A stretch of DNA of 64,000 nt, from the NCBI RefSeq assembly GCF_027942865.1, contig NC_134519.1, positions 17,617,248 through 17,681,247 of the forward strand, read 5' to 3'. The position numbers were made by a program, and so were the translations under genes. Origin of the DNA: Odontesthes bonariensis. Its lineage: Eukaryota > Chordata > Actinopteri > Atheriniformes > Atherinopsidae. The notes under the pieces are model-generated. The model did not search any database, was not told the DNA's origin, and was given only the letters and a program-made list of their open reading frames with translations. Below, piece after piece: positions 1 through 19,950 of the stretch (the first letter of the stretch is position 1; the number at the start of each line of letters is the position of its first letter).

Positions 1-870
1 TGCTCCTGTTTTACCTAAAACTGCTGGCAGGCCTTAACATTTCAACCAGTTTTAAAGTTTGAATCATCTTGAGGCGAATTTTAACAGTAGCTGTTTCAAA
101 ATGGAACCACAAAAACATGCAGTTGAGTTTTAATCACTAATTTCAAGAGGCGTTATTCAAAAATCTAAAACATATAGTTGATTGTTAATGAATTGTTTGT
201 TTGCATTAATTGCACTTTCACACTGAAATATTTTTGTGATCTCTGTCCTTGACTTCAACGAAAACAACAAGAAAAAGGGTGGTCACGTCACCGTTCCATA
301 CCTTTGAATCCCTCAGCCTTACACTAGGTTAATCCACTGGTTAAAGTGAATTTATTTAAGCAATACATTTTTTTTCATTTCTGCAAAACGAAGTCAAAGA
401 CATGTAGCCTGGGAGGTTTTGATGAAAACAGGGAAACAGCAAAAGAGCCAAATCACAGAAAAATGGGACCCTATTTTATCCAAATATTCAGTATCTTAAA
501 AAGAATTCTAATCTTTTAAAAAACTGAATCACGCTCTTTAAACCTAACAATCATTTATTCATTTCCTTTATTTAACTCCTATACCACACATTGTTTGCTC
601 AGGAAGTTTTGTGAATAATATTTATTTTTTTCCTTGTTAGTATTTGATGTTTTGTAATGTGAAATGCTTTTTTGTGGAACGATATTAGTATGATATGAAA
701 TTGTACTGTATTTTTCTTTTCTTTTACATTAAAATGTAATGCTTTTTTTCAGTTGAGGTAGTTTGTAAATTGAAACTTCCGATTACTTTTACTATTTCAT
801 AATAAGCAGATATGCGCTGTGTTGTACAGTTTGTGTATGGTAGAAATAAACTTTTCAAATGGTCGTGTGG
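1..870 (+). other. Candidate 3' UTR end of an upstream + strand gene (ST18 by synteny)
   Basis: AT-rich, non-coding sequence. An AATAAA signal lies at 845-850, followed within 20 bases by a GT-rich stretch (861-870), the usual layout of a vertebrate cleavage site. No coding exon is visible. In human 8q11, as I recall it, ST18 lies upstream of PCMTD1 in the same orientation, which would place its 3' end here. That identity is inference only. The signal could also be a chance AATAAA in AT-rich DNA. Confidence 0.33.
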
Positions 871-3800
871 TTTCTCAAACCTTTGGAGTCCAGCTCCAAG
901 CGTCGTTGTATTCCCAAAGTCAGATGGCATCAGCTTTCGTGGGGCATCAGCACCATCTAGCGGTGAATCTTACACATTACATCCAGAACAGCAGGGAGTG
1001 GGTAAACAGAGTCATGATGCTGATTGTTTTTGGTGTGTGATTGTAGTTTAAATCCCAAATTAAGCAAAATAATACATAAGGAGTTTGGGATGCTCACCAG
1101 CATCACAGGCTAGAGTCCAAAGTTTCATTCCCACTAATGAAAGGAAATAAAAGCTTAAAGTTGACCTAAAATAAATCTAAATATATTAAACACTTATCTT
1201 GAGAATTTATTGCTGCAGCCACTGATAATCTTTTATGTCAATCAGTTCAATGTGTCAGCCACTCCCTTTTATTAATAATTTAACTATCAAATCCATCAAA
1301 TGCCAGGAGTGGTGAAAAATAGATCATTTTCTAAAGGCCTTTGTGATATCCCATTGTTTCTTTTGTCTGGCCAGCAAGAGGATGAAAGGACAGCAGCATG
1401 TCTTCATACTGTCTAACTGATGTTCAGTTTTTTTTTTCTTCTAACTATTCATTTTTCTTTAGCAACAATTTCTTGAAAAATACCCAATAAACATTGTGTC
1501 AACTATTAGAGGAAAATCTAACTTTGGTCATACTGCACAGTGAGGAATAGGAGGGCACAGCAGCCGATATACTGTGCGGAAAATGGAAAACAAACCTTTT
1601 AGCAAAATGCATCTATAGTTAGGGGAGTAGAAGATGAATTGATCGAGAAAAAAAAAGGCATAAAGCAAAATAAAACACCTTTTTCTTAACATTTGTAGCA
1701 CTATTAGTGTATACTTATTTTTGCTTCATACAATTAAAGCATCATAAAAAGAAAATTAAAAAAACTAAAATACAATTTTATGGAAGCATTAGCACACCAA
1801 GAGACATGAGATCCAAGATAAGTTTAATAAGGTCTCAGGCTTTAACTACCTTATTGGCACAAGAGCTAGTTCATAGTTGTGATTACGAAAGGCCAGGCGA
1901 TGTTAAGCAGCCGTGGGCTCCTTTAAGCAGCTTAAAGCTTACAAACTTGGAGATGTCTATAAGAGGCATTTTCAGGTAGCAGTTCTCTCACTTCGTGATG
2001 TAATTAGGAAATGGCAGAACAGTCGAAGTTAAGTTGGAGGACTGGGGAACGTTTTAGAAAGAGCTGCTTGCAGAAATTTCTTGAAGGAGAATTCAAACAA
2101 ACATTTGACTGCCAACCACTTTCAAGAAGATGGAGAAGGCTCGGGAGAGTTGTTGCATTTTACACACACCTACACATACATGACATGGAAAAGTCATCAG
2201 AAGAAACTCTTTCCTCCGTCATCACCGCAAAACTCTGCTTCAGAAGTAAGGTAATTTAATCTAAACAAACATGCTGCATTTTTAATCAAGCTGAGGCTTT
2301 TGCCATGGCATTTGCGATCCTATTATTGACCTGAGCACATATCAAAATCTATTGAAACTGCTCTAAAACGCAGCTTTAAAGCAACCTAAGAATGGGCCAA
2401 AATCCCCCAAGCAAAAACTGAAAGATTCAACACAAAATGTGTTTACTAGCACTAACCCTCAAAAGAAGGAGGTGCAACTAAGTATTGATCAAATAGGATG
2501 TCCAGACTTTTCTTCATTTTCATTTTGTTATTTTGGTTGTAAACTAAAAAAAGATGTTAAAATAGAATCGTAATATTGCAAAAAAAAACATTAAAGGATT
2601 TCGCTATCTTTAACTTTGCTTTGTCGAAATCAGGTAATACAGTTAACACAGTAACACAGTTATTCACAGGTGCACAAACTTTACAGTTGTTCCAACAGTG
2701 GTAAACACTTCACAAAGAATGACAGATAACATCAATATAACTCAAAAGTCCATATTTAAATCAATAATACATAAAAAAAACCAATTGATGTACTGTAGAA
2801 CCGCTGAAAATTTAAACATCATCTTCAAAAACATGAAAAAGGGCTAAATTCTCCTTCAAGTTCAAATGAATCAGGACTGAAACATAAAAACACAACGGCT
2901 TCTTAAAAAACTCAGTCCCATTCTGTGTGCCACTTCAGCAGTGTTAACATGACATACAGACAACGGTTTAAGTTCTCTCCGGCACATGTTTAAATCTCTG
3001 TTATCTGAGTAAGTGTCAACAATATGTCATTTGAACAAGTGCTGATATGAGCCAAAATCAAAGTTCAAGCTTGTGTTGAGAGAAATAACTGTGAATTTGA
3101 AATCAAGCCATTCATGTGGTAGGATTGCTAATTTTGTTTGATTCATTAGTCAGGTCCTCTGAGAGGCCATTGAGTGGAATTACTAATGATCCTGGATGAG
3201 TATGTATACAATTATGAGAGACTATCTCAAAGGTCTATCAGTTTCTATTTACGTGTCTTAATGGTTTGTGGTCATGCAAGTGGAGCTCAGTGCCTCTGTC
3301 AGTTAAACCACAGAGTGAAGAAGTAAAGAAACTCTTTTCCCTGCAGGAAAACAGCAGCCCACACTGCAAAACGTATTCACTGCAGCAGAAAGAGAAGTAA
3401 ACACAGCCATCTCTTGAGTATGTTTTTGTAATTACTGCAAATCTGTGTAAATTTCCTCTAATCTATGTACCCTCTAGCAACATGAGCCAATGTGACAAAA
3501 AAAACCAAAACAACTAAATGTAGTTTGAAAGTGCTTCATGGTCTATAGGAGACACACAAAACACAAAACCTTCCCCTTATAAAAGATGAGGCCCCGTGTA
3601 CTACTGATAACAACTACAACAAGAAGCCTGTCCAATGCAAGGCGACCAGTCCAGACCTGCATACATCTGCTCAACGCAATTATTTCCTTATTAAACCAGG
3701 TGACCATCTATTCCCACTCCTCCACAGCCAGCCAGAAAACCATCTACAGGCTAAATTTAGGTCTCTCATTAAGGGAGCTGTGTGAGGTTAGAGTGCATGA

Positions 3801-5270
3801 TGCTTTCCAGGATCTTTCCATTTTTAACATTCTCTTGTTGAGGTCATGATAATGAACAAGCTTTCCACGTGGGAGACGCCTCTTTTCTCTCTTTGCAGTT
3901 TTCTTGGGAAAACCGTATCAATGAAGATTTTTTTTTGCATTAGGTTAGATGCAAATGACCAACTCAGCTGGGTAGATACCGAGATGCCATGTGTGAATAA
4001 AACAGGCTATCTTTTGGAGAATTCACTGCCAGCGAATATGCGCCGACGAGTTACTGCCTCATCCTTTTTCTGCTGCCACCTATGCTGATTTCTACCTGCT
4101 CATTGAAAGCGTGGATACGTCCAAACACATATTGATATCAACACAGAAACAGCGATCATTGAAGGACAGGTAGGGAGCTTCATCAACCATTCTCTGCTCT
4201 AAACGCAAGTGTATGCTCCAGCCAGGGCCCATTCTTGAGTATGTCTGGTTGTGAGAACAGATCTTCAGTGGAGAATCTCTGGCCTTAAAGTGTAGGTGTG
4301 AACAGCAACGGTGGAGAAAGCTCTGACCTAATCGTTTTTTCCTTTTCTTTTTTATAGAAATGATAGATCCTGCATCTATGGACAAAAGAAGAAAAAAAAA
4401 CAGCAGATTTGTCATCAGCTGACCATTAAAAAGTCAGCATCAGTGATAGTATGGTGGTGGGTTGGTGCACATGGCATAAGTAAATGATACATCTGTTAAG
4501 ACACCATTAATTCTAAATGATATAATCTAATAATCTAACAATATTATCAAAAGAATTTTGGAGGACATCCACATGCTGCTATGCAAATGAAAGTTTCCAG
4601 GGAAGTTGCTGCCTTCTTTAGTGAGACAGTTCCAACCAAAATCCAGCACATATAAAATCTGATTGGCTCTGTAGAAAAAGATCCAGGTGCTAAACTGCAC
4701 TACCTGCAGTCAAGAGCCGTCATCTGCTGAAAGCTTTTGATGCATTATGAAATGGAAAATATGACAGAGGAGGCTCCAAAGAGGTGTGGCAATGCAAGGC
4801 GTTGGTAAACAAGCTCCTGTTTTCAGTGCTGAGACATACCAGGTAAATGTCCATCAGCGAATTAAAATATCGTTCTTAGGTGAAGTAGCACATTCCTATT
4901 TGTTTTGTTCTTGTTTGTTTTCGAGTTATATAATAATTTAAGCTGAAAAGAAAAAACAAGGTCACACTTATTGAAGCTTGAAAATAACAGTTTACTCGCC
5001 ATTTTTGTTTTCCGTTGAAAGTTGCCAAAAAGCTCGTAACAGGTGGGCTTTTTACAGTGGCCCTGGGGGTTTCAGCACTGATATGTCAGAGACCAAATGC
5101 ACAACATCTCAGTGAAAAGTAGCAGCAAAACAGAAAGGAGTGTTTCAAATATCCCCGAGAACATTATGACAAAAACAAAAACACCTCGGGGAAAAATGGC
5201 TGTAATAACTTTCTTCCGTCAAATACTTAAAACGCATAAAAGAATGAGTCGAAAAGCTGACATTTAATAG

Positions 5271-5271
<1 letters not shown>
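871..5271. other. Intergenic DNA, no gene seen
   Basis: AT-rich intergenic sequence. The open frames here are short, unlike any family I recognise, and lack flanking splice sites or codon bias. I see no convincing transposon ends or RNA genes. Confidence 0.6.

Positions 5272-5301
<30 letters not shown>
5272..5301. repeat. (GATA)n microsatellite
   Basis: About 7.5 uninterrupted copies of the tetranucleotide GATA, just upstream of the promoter-like region of PCMTD1. Likely length-polymorphic. Confidence 0.95.
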
Positions 5302-5329
5302 TCTGTGGAGCAACAGTGCTTCCCTCTGT

Positions 5330-6480
5330 CGACATTTTAAACCACGTGACCTGTGTTTACATCCTCCTCTCAGCTGTTTCTTTCTTCTTCCACTCCGACA
5401 CAACGACTCGCCGTAACTACTTCACCCTTCCACCTAACTCGCCTGTTAGCTCTGTGAACTAGTACTAGTGCTCGTGTTAGTCTGTGAAAGTGGCTGTCAT
5501 TGACCGTCGCATTGCACGGTGCAAGGAGTGACTAAATGCGACACAACATTGTGAGTATGTTTTATTTTCCCTCTCGCTGACTTGCCCCTTTGTTCGTGAG
5601 TTCCCTGCTTTGTCTTGCTGCACCGTCGTCATTTTGATAACACAACAGCCTGGCGGTGTTTTGCGTCTGCTGGGTGTGTAACAGCAGGATAAAGAGGCGA
5701 GCTTACCTAACCTGCTTTGTCTCTGTTTTGATGATGGCGCACTCAGGCCCACCAAAGGCTAAGGTTAGCCAGCTCAACTGCCACTAAGAAAACGTTTTCC
5801 CACTGTTGGTGGGAAATTCTTTCTGTGCTGAAAGTCGTGGTCCCGTCTTAAAATCCGTACATTATTGTGTCGAAGTGTGGCCAGTGCTGCACAAGCGGGC
5901 TGCATGGGACTTTTCTGCACAAATGTGGTGAACATCATGCGGAACACCTCCGAAAAACGAGAGGTGCGTTTGTTTTTTTTCCGTTCTTTCCCCCCCGCAG
6001 CAGTTACCAAAACCTGTTGGGCTGCATTTTCATCACCCTTAACAAACCAGTAAGCTAGTTGCAGCTAAAGATTGGGGTTAATCGCACTGCAGAGAGCTGA
6101 CCAGAAACTGCGTTTGGCTCGACAAGTGGGAACAAAAGCTGGATGAGTGCTCGGACACAACAGCCTCTCTCTGTGTTTAACAGCTGCTGTAATGAATGTG
6201 TGACACACGCCATGTGTTTCTCACATGCAGACACGTGTGAGATTAACCAAGAAGCGTGATAAGGCTCGATAACATTTTCATGAAAAACGCTGTTGTTGTT
6301 TTGCTCCATCGTCACACGCAGTGCGAAGAAAACTGTTCAGGCCGCCGATTGGCTGACGCGCAGCTATCTGTGTGGCAACCGCAGCACGTGACCAGGCGGA
6401 GCGCGGATTGGCTTCATCCGCTGTCAATTTAGAACATCTGTGGACGCCATTGCGTGGAGATCAGATAGAAAATAAAAAAG
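5330..6480 (+). promoter_or_regulatory. CpG-richer promoter region, probably of PCMTD1
   Basis: CpG density rises clearly above the AT-rich flanks. There are two CACGTG E-boxes (5343-5348 and 6385-6390) and two inverted CCAAT boxes (ATTGG at 6348-6352 and 6407-6411). The second E-box and both CCAAT boxes fall within about 65 bases, beside GC-rich sequence. No TATA box is evident. The block lies about 5 kb upstream of the first PCMTD1 exon with a firm splice acceptor, so a long first intron is implied. The transcription start is not resolved; the 5.35-5.55 kb and 6.3-6.5 kb parts could be separate promoters. Confidence 0.5.
5390..5550 (+). other. PCMTD1: Candidate non-coding first exon of PCMTD1
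   Basis: GC-richer sequence ending in a strong donor (ATT then GTGAGTATG, donor GT at 5551-5552). The next strong + strand acceptor found is the one before the PCMTD1 start-codon exon at 10948. The 5' boundary is a guess. Joining the two would give a leader exon and an intron of about 5.4 kb. Confidence 0.35.
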
Positions 6481-6914
6481 AAACGCCCGTATAATGTTGG
6501 GCAACAATCTCCTGGCTTGACCCGCACTTTACTTGATTTGTTAATGGTTGAAAGGTGTGACTTACGTAACGGTAACTTTAGTTAATTTTGCGTAAACAGA
6601 AAATAGTGCACACTGTGTGGAAGAATCATGGAAACGGTTGCAAAAAGAGTTACAAACATCCGCGTCGTTGTAAATTGTGTCATACAGATTCAGATTTGAC
6701 ATTTTTTGACACCCAGATTGAAAACAATTTACTTAATGTGGAAGTTCATTCAGTGACTGCACTGTGTCTGTGATGGCTCATGGCTCATTACACACCAGAA
6801 AAAGACTAAATAACATGTCTGTCAGTTTATACTTGTTGGCATTCTCAGGAGGCGGTGCAATTTGATTTGATGTAAACAGCGAGATGCTGACATCACTGTT
6901 CGACAGGGAAATGT

Positions 6915-7340
6915 CAGTTTTATTTATGAAGCATATTCAAAAGCCAGTGCTTGTTGACCAAAGTGCTTTAGATTGAAAAGCAATTTAAGGCCCCCCAAAA
7001 ACTGACTGAAAAGACAAAAACAATCAACAACAATCCCAATGAATGAATTAAGAAATGAAGAAGTTAAAAAAAAAAATGAGGGGGAATGTAAACAAAACAA
7101 TTGAGCTCATAAGGAATTAAAAGCCGAGTAATAAAAGTGTACTTTCAGATGGGACTTAAAAACACGAGGTCCTGCCCACCAAAGAGAGTCTTGTAATCAA
7201 AATGGCACAAATAATGAGAGATACAAATACTATAAATAATTCTTAAAGCAGCTTAAGGTTTTTAGGACAGCCTGAGGACTAGTCTTATTTTATTCTAAAT
7301 CTACGGCTGAGCATTGCAATAATCTAGTCTGAAGATGGTG
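6915..7340 (-). mobile_element. Degenerate L2/Maui-like LINE relic
   Basis: Read on the - strand, the sequence encodes the RLDYCNA motif typical of the L2-type reverse transcriptase C-terminus (near 7320-7338). Further along it encodes FKSHLKVHFYYSAFN (near 7130-7175), the degraded counterpart of the family's terminal FKSRLKTHLF segment. The part between them is shortened and carries stops. An inactive 5'-truncated copy with an internal deletion. Confidence 0.6.
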
Positions 7341-8330
7341 CTAAAGGAAAGGTCATCACGGTGGCAACTCATTTGACTCTAATGTATCTTCTGTACTATA
7401 CCAGTGTGTGAGAAAGTGGGTGGATGCTCTTTTTTCTTTTCTTTTTTTAACACAACAACATGCAAGTCATGTAAAATAGAACGTAAACACGGCCCGTTTC
7501 ATTGGTACACGCAGAAACTACTTAATTGAACCCCCCATTTATTTACTCTTAAACCTTTTTATTACAGTGAGGGTTTTAAATGTCACTTGAAGTCAGAGGG
7601 TGCCCATAAGTGACACGCGCCCTCCTGTTTAACGCATGAGCTGTTGCCCTGCAGAACACTTAGTGGGGAGGATCGTGTGTGAAATGCTCGCGTCGTCACA
7701 GTCTGAGAGCGTAAATGTTTTCAGAAATGTCAGTTTTCAGTGTGGGGGAAAAAGGGGGAAAAGTGTGAATTTTAATTGTATTGTGGTGGTACAGAAAAAT
7801 CATCGGTGATGTTGGAAACAAATTGTTAGGGTTTGGTGTGCAGTGTCCTGACTGAGAATAGAATGTTTGCTGGGAAATTTGACTTGGTGGATGGAAAACA
7901 TCCCAATTTAGAGAACAACAAGAAGGCAGGACAACTAACTCTGCTCTCCTTAGTTATTGCTATTGTGGTGGCAAAATTTAGCTTTAGTATCAGTAGTTAT
8001 TATTAAACTGAATTGCACTACCGTAAGCAGGCGCTTTCTACGTTTTATATCAGATCTCCTTTTGTTGTAGAGAGATACCGTTTTAAACATAGTTTAAATT
8101 CCAAGTAAAAACACAAGTTCTTGGGTCAAATTTGCCTTGGACACATTGGTTCACACATTTAAATAAGCCAGATCTTATTACTTACACCTCATCAGGATTT
8201 TTATGCGGTGTCCTCTGCTGCATTAAAGCGCTCATTTTTACTGCAGGTGAAGCGGAGTAAAACGTTAACACACCACACTTGAGGAGTGCAGAGCCACAGG
8301 CAGGATTTGTAAATACAAGAAAACATTTAT

Positions 8331-8701
8331 TGGCCACTTTATTAAGTAGATTAGTACTTGTGCAGTTCAATACAGCTGCCGGGACATAAATTCTGGCTTT
8401 ACAAAAGGTAAATGTTTTTTTTTTATTGTTGGCATTTTAGAACATTCATTTATTTGTTTATCACTGACTGTAAAGGCAAAGCTGTCGTTTCACTGGACTG
8501 TTTGTTCTGTTTACAGACTCGATGAGGGTCAGAATACCAGACACACCCATGACTGTATTCGAGTTCAGTAAAACAGAATCACTAACTATGACCTCAGTGC
8601 TAAAACGTTTATTAAATTTACACCTCTAGGACAGTGTCCATTAACCTGAACACAATAAGCATCTGCATTTCTTTGTACATGTTTATCTACTAAAGTGGCC
8701 A
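8331..8701. mobile_element. Short MITE-like element with 10-bp terminal inverted repeats
   Basis: Begins TGGCCACTTT (8331-8340) and ends AAAGTGGCCA (8692-8701), a perfect 10-bp inverted repeat. Similarity continues loosely inward on both sides (an AGTAGAT motif follows each). About 370 bp with no transposase. Its ends resemble a fish DNA-transposon family beginning GGCCACTTTATTAGGTACAC, recalled from general knowledge. No clear target-site duplication was found. Confidence 0.55.
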
Positions 8702-10947
8702 CGGAGCGTGTAGTTCTCATGCTCAATGTAGCCTGAAACACAAGTTAGGGATTACAAATGGCTGAATTTGATCCCTTCTAGATGGCTTGTTTCTGTTTCT
8801 TGTCGCACGATTTAATTGTACATCTGTGTTTATTTTCCAGATTTGCAGTTCATGTTGGGAATATGCTCTGGTTATAAAATCCTAGACATATGGTGGTCAT
8901 CATTTTCATTGCCACAAATTGGCTGAGTTTACTCTGGAAATTCTGGTAAACACTGGCATTATCAGTTTACCTCTCTCAGTCTGTTGATCAACCCGTGTGT
9001 CTCGGCCTGGACAGGCCTTTGGTATTCAGTTACATCACTTGAGCTGATCTTGTGTTGTCTGAGGATCTTGTTTCGTTATTCGGCATGTTTCAGTGAGGGG
9101 GTTCTAATCGGGTGACGGAAGCTAATCGTGACCTCACACGACGTTGCTACACTTTCTGTACACATCTGTGTGTGTGTTTATCAGTGAACTCCTGTTTACA
9201 AAGAGATATTTTTTAACTGTTCTAAGATAGCCTCACTGTAGCAACAAATGATCCTGCTTTGGTCAGTCTGATTTATGGTCAAAGAGGGGATTGGTAATGA
9301 CCTCTGTTTCAAGACTGTGGATCATCAGTGGGAACGACTACAGTAGTGCCCAAAAGCAATTTACTTGAATACCTCCCCTGACCCATTTTCCTGGATTTTC
9401 TTCCAATGCCTGCAGAGGGAAAAGGAGGGATGAAAAATGCTCTGCTGTATGTCCAATGATGGTGAGAGAATCAATGATTTCTTTTTGCCTGTGAGAAAGA
9501 GCCAGTGGAAAATTACCTTACCAGGCCTCCCACAACAAAGTCACCTCTGAATTTAATCTTTATTAGCTGAGTCAGATGTGGAGATGCTGAGGAGGCAGAG
9601 AAGGAATTCAAACATCGTCTCCCTGGGCTGCATCTCAAGCCATATCCGTTTATACCGGTTGGACGCATTCATGAAATACTTGTTGGGAATTTTTCCCTTA
9701 TTTACTTAAAGGTTTTACTTTATAGAGACTTATTGCATAATCATACCAGTTACCCACCACTGTGAAAGTCAGTGGCTTCCAATGCACAAGATATTGTTGC
9801 ATATTTTAACCAAATAATGACAAAGTGATTCTTTATATGAAACATCTTACTTTTTGTGACTTCATTCTGATACTCTGGACATCAGCTCTGATGTGTCGCA
9901 CCAAAGGTCGATTTTTACCTTTTCATTTTTGGGGTGTTTTAGAGGCCAGAAAGCTTCAAGAGCGCCCAGAACACCAGAAAAAGTACAAAAAAATAAACAA
10001 TGTTACAGAACTCTGACTTTGTCAACCCTGATTTAAAACCCATTACACTTGTGTGGCCATTTCTTATACAGCTTCCCGATAGATTTTCCAGGGGCTGTTA
10101 TATCGGTATTTTTGTAATAATGGACTTTTTCTGTGAAGAAGGGTTCAGTCCATATTTCCCACTTCTGAAGTCGGCTTTAAAATTACAACCCTCCACTCGT
10201 GCCCTCTGGACATAGCAGGCTTTTCAGTAGTATATGACGTGACAGTCGACTGTACTGATTCCAGTCTGACTATAGAAATCTCATGTGCAACTAATGATTA
10301 TTGTCATTACTCGTTCATTTTGTATTGATTTATTTCTCACTGATGTAAAAGAAAAAAGAAAAGAAACATCAAAACTTCCCAAGGCTCTCTCGTCTGACCA
10401 CCTGTAAAAAAATAAAAGAAGAAGAAAGAAAAGGGGAAAAATGCGCTTTATTCATCACAGCAGTTGGAATTTAGATGTTTTTATCTAGATTTTTAGATCT
10501 AAAAAACCCCCAACATAATGATACATTACTGGAACTAAATTAATTTAGGCAGATATTAGAGCAGATATTTTGTCATGTGCCTGAAAGAATGCTGAGGTAA
10601 TAAATTACAATAATGACAGTTTTGTTCCATTTCTGTACGCCATGTCAGCTTGACAGTGTTTATTATAGAATGGCCCTCGAAGGCAAATTGAATAGAGCCA
10701 TCATCAAAGTTATTAACTGTACTTGTGCTCTTCCTGCTATGACATGTCAGAATCTTCAGGGAAAATGAAAAACTCTTCAGTCTGGTTCTCTGCTTTGTTG
10801 CTTTTTCAGATGGATCCAGTTGGGAACTAATACATGTTCAATTTTATCAGCATCTGTTATCTGCATAGATCTAAACAGACACTGTGCTCCCATGCAGGCG
10901 TTTTGACATGACATGTTTTTTTTTGTTTGTTTTTTTCCCCCTTTCAG

Positions 10948-17595
<6,648 letters not shown>

Positions 17596-19950
17596 CTGAT
17601 TCACTGGATGTCCGCTCTTAATGGGCGCACCACCTGCTGAAATGCTTTTTCTTCACCCTTTTTCAGTGCAAATGTAGCATTATTATCACTAAATCTTGAT
17701 GGCAACACTGTATTGGAAAAAGATGTCATAGATAATAATGTTATGATTGTCATGAGTGTTAGTTTTTGTTGACATTTTTCTTTTGATTTGTATATATATT
17801 AAAAAAAAAAAAAAAAAAAAAGTATACTAAAATGGACAGTTTCAGAAACCAGTTTTGAGATTCAGATTTTATCACAATGTCAGGACTGCAGAAATGTGCA
17901 GATTACAAATTGTATAAAACTATATTTGTTAAGATTTGATCATGCTAAGATGAAGACTTTTATTGCACCTTTTTTAGAAGCTTTAACCTTCCGCCAGTGT
18001 CTGATTTAATTACGCTGAAAGCAGCAAAAAGACACTGAGAGGCAAACAAGGACACGTTCTCCCATTTTGAGTTAAAAAGTAAGACGTTCTTGCATAATCG
18101 TAAAGTGAGCACTTATGCTACGACTAGGTTAATGTATTTTATAACTTCCTGTAACAAGAGATAGCTGAAAAGACTAGATTGGTTCACAAATTTTCTACAG
18201 GGCACCTTTTAATGTGACATTTTCTACAGGTTGCTCACATCCTTGTGGTTTCTTTCTACGAGTAGCAGACATGTTACTTGATGTGATGTAAGCCCTCTAC
18301 TCTTCATGTTGTGTTTTTTTTTTTTTTGTTCTTTTTTCCCCCATCGTGGCGTGGATACAATTGATTATATCAGAGGTTTAACATAATGATGACATTGATG
18401 ACAGATGTTTGAAGGTGTTTCATATTTTCAGCTTTTTAAGAGAAAACTGATGAAGGGGAGATGTTGGTCAATAATAAGTACATGCATGATTATATTGTAC
18501 AGGTTTTGGGTTTCCTGACTTTGCTTTGTATCTTTCTGAATTGGTCCCTGGAGGTGATGTCCCGAGTGATCAAGTTTGGAAGTATTTCTTTAAATAAAAA
18601 AAGAAAAGGAAAACAAAAACAAAAAAAGGATTTAAAGATGATTAATCAGCGAGATTGGCCTTGAGACATCTTTTTTTTTTTTTAAATCCAAAACAATGCA
18701 AAATCAGAATCATTGACGATTTTGACGCCTTTTGTATCCTGGACTACAGTCGCGTCCAACATAGCACCTTAATCTGCAGTCCTCAAGTTAAAAAAAAGAA
18801 CATCAAAGGTGCCATTTCTTTGGCTTATATTGTGGACTGCACCCATTATAATGTAAATCCAGTGTAAGTACAATATGCTTGCAGAATTTCCCTGATAGTG
18901 ATGGCTTTCAAGTGCCAACATACCCCATCACATCAGGATTTCTGGGATCTTCCTGGCACAAAGGGGAATTTCTTAAAAAAACAACAACAACAACAACAAA
19001 AAAAAACATTCCACAGTGAAAAAGAATAATGGCACATCACTGATATCCACAGGTTTTCTTCATGGTTTACCATAACACAATAGGAAAGTTCCTTTATCTT
19101 ACTTTGAATGCATAATTTAGTATTCATAAAGCTGGGTTGAATGTGGTTGATATATTAATTATATTCAATATAAAAGTGATATATACAGTATGTATTGTTA
19201 TATGATTTTGCATACAGTTTAATTTGCAGTTGATTTGTCGTAGAGCCCTCTTGCTGTACTGTATCTTTACACTGGGAACTCTGTAGATCAAAACGCCACT
19301 GCTGTCTGTTACATAGATGAGATGTATTAGTGCTAGATCTTCCTTTTGTTCTGATGTAATGAAAAAAATATGATTTTTGAAAACGGGGCTGATTATTCTA
19401 TTAGTAGATTTAGTGTGTAAAGAGGTACACCTCTATTTTCTGTAAGTTTATTTTAATTTCTTTTTCTTTTTTTACAGTCTTTGCAGAGCTTTGAAAGTCA
19501 GCAATAATGGAATCATTTCTCTTATAATTACCAAGAAAGAAACACACAACAGTCCCATTTGATTTGCATGGTATACATTAAAAATCAGATGACCAGTCAC
19601 AGCCATGCAGCAGTTTTTATACCTGAAACATCATGAATTAGAGAGCACGTGGAGCATTAAAAGCAGCGGACCTACAGCCTCAACTCTCAGGTCGCGCCTT
19701 GCACCAAAGTTAATGTGACTGAATTTGTTTAATGTGGATGAGATTTGGATATAAAAATGGCACCTGGTAAAAACCAAGTTGTAACCCACTCTGTGCTCTT
19801 ATTTTATGTTTATTTGTTTAGAGCCAAAACAGTTCTGTTGCTGTTTGTCAGGCTGAGGTTGATCTCTCATCGTGTGTGCAGTTCATTTTGAAAATGTGTT
19901 GTTTTACCATAAATGTGTGGCTCAAAAATAAAGGTCACAATCACAGTTTG
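17596..19950 (+). other. PCMTD1: PCMTD1 3' UTR with candidate poly(A) signals
   Basis: Non-coding AT-rich sequence after the stop. The best distal poly(A) signal is AATAAA at 19927-19932, followed by TG-rich sequence (ACAGTTTGTGTCTT). An earlier AATAAA-like motif near 18592 sits in A-rich DNA and is less convincing. An A-run of about 23 begins near 17801; it is genomic, not a processed tail. The exact 3' end is inferred. Confidence 0.6.

Noticed and set aside
812..1051. Overlapping + strand open frames of 70-80 codons
   Set aside because: They overlie the poly(A) signal region, have no homology and no splice context; chance frames.
17801..17823. Poly(A) tail of a retrocopy
   Set aside because: The A-run lies inside the PCMTD1 3' UTR downstream of normally spliced exons; it is a genomic A-tract, not a processed pseudogene tail.
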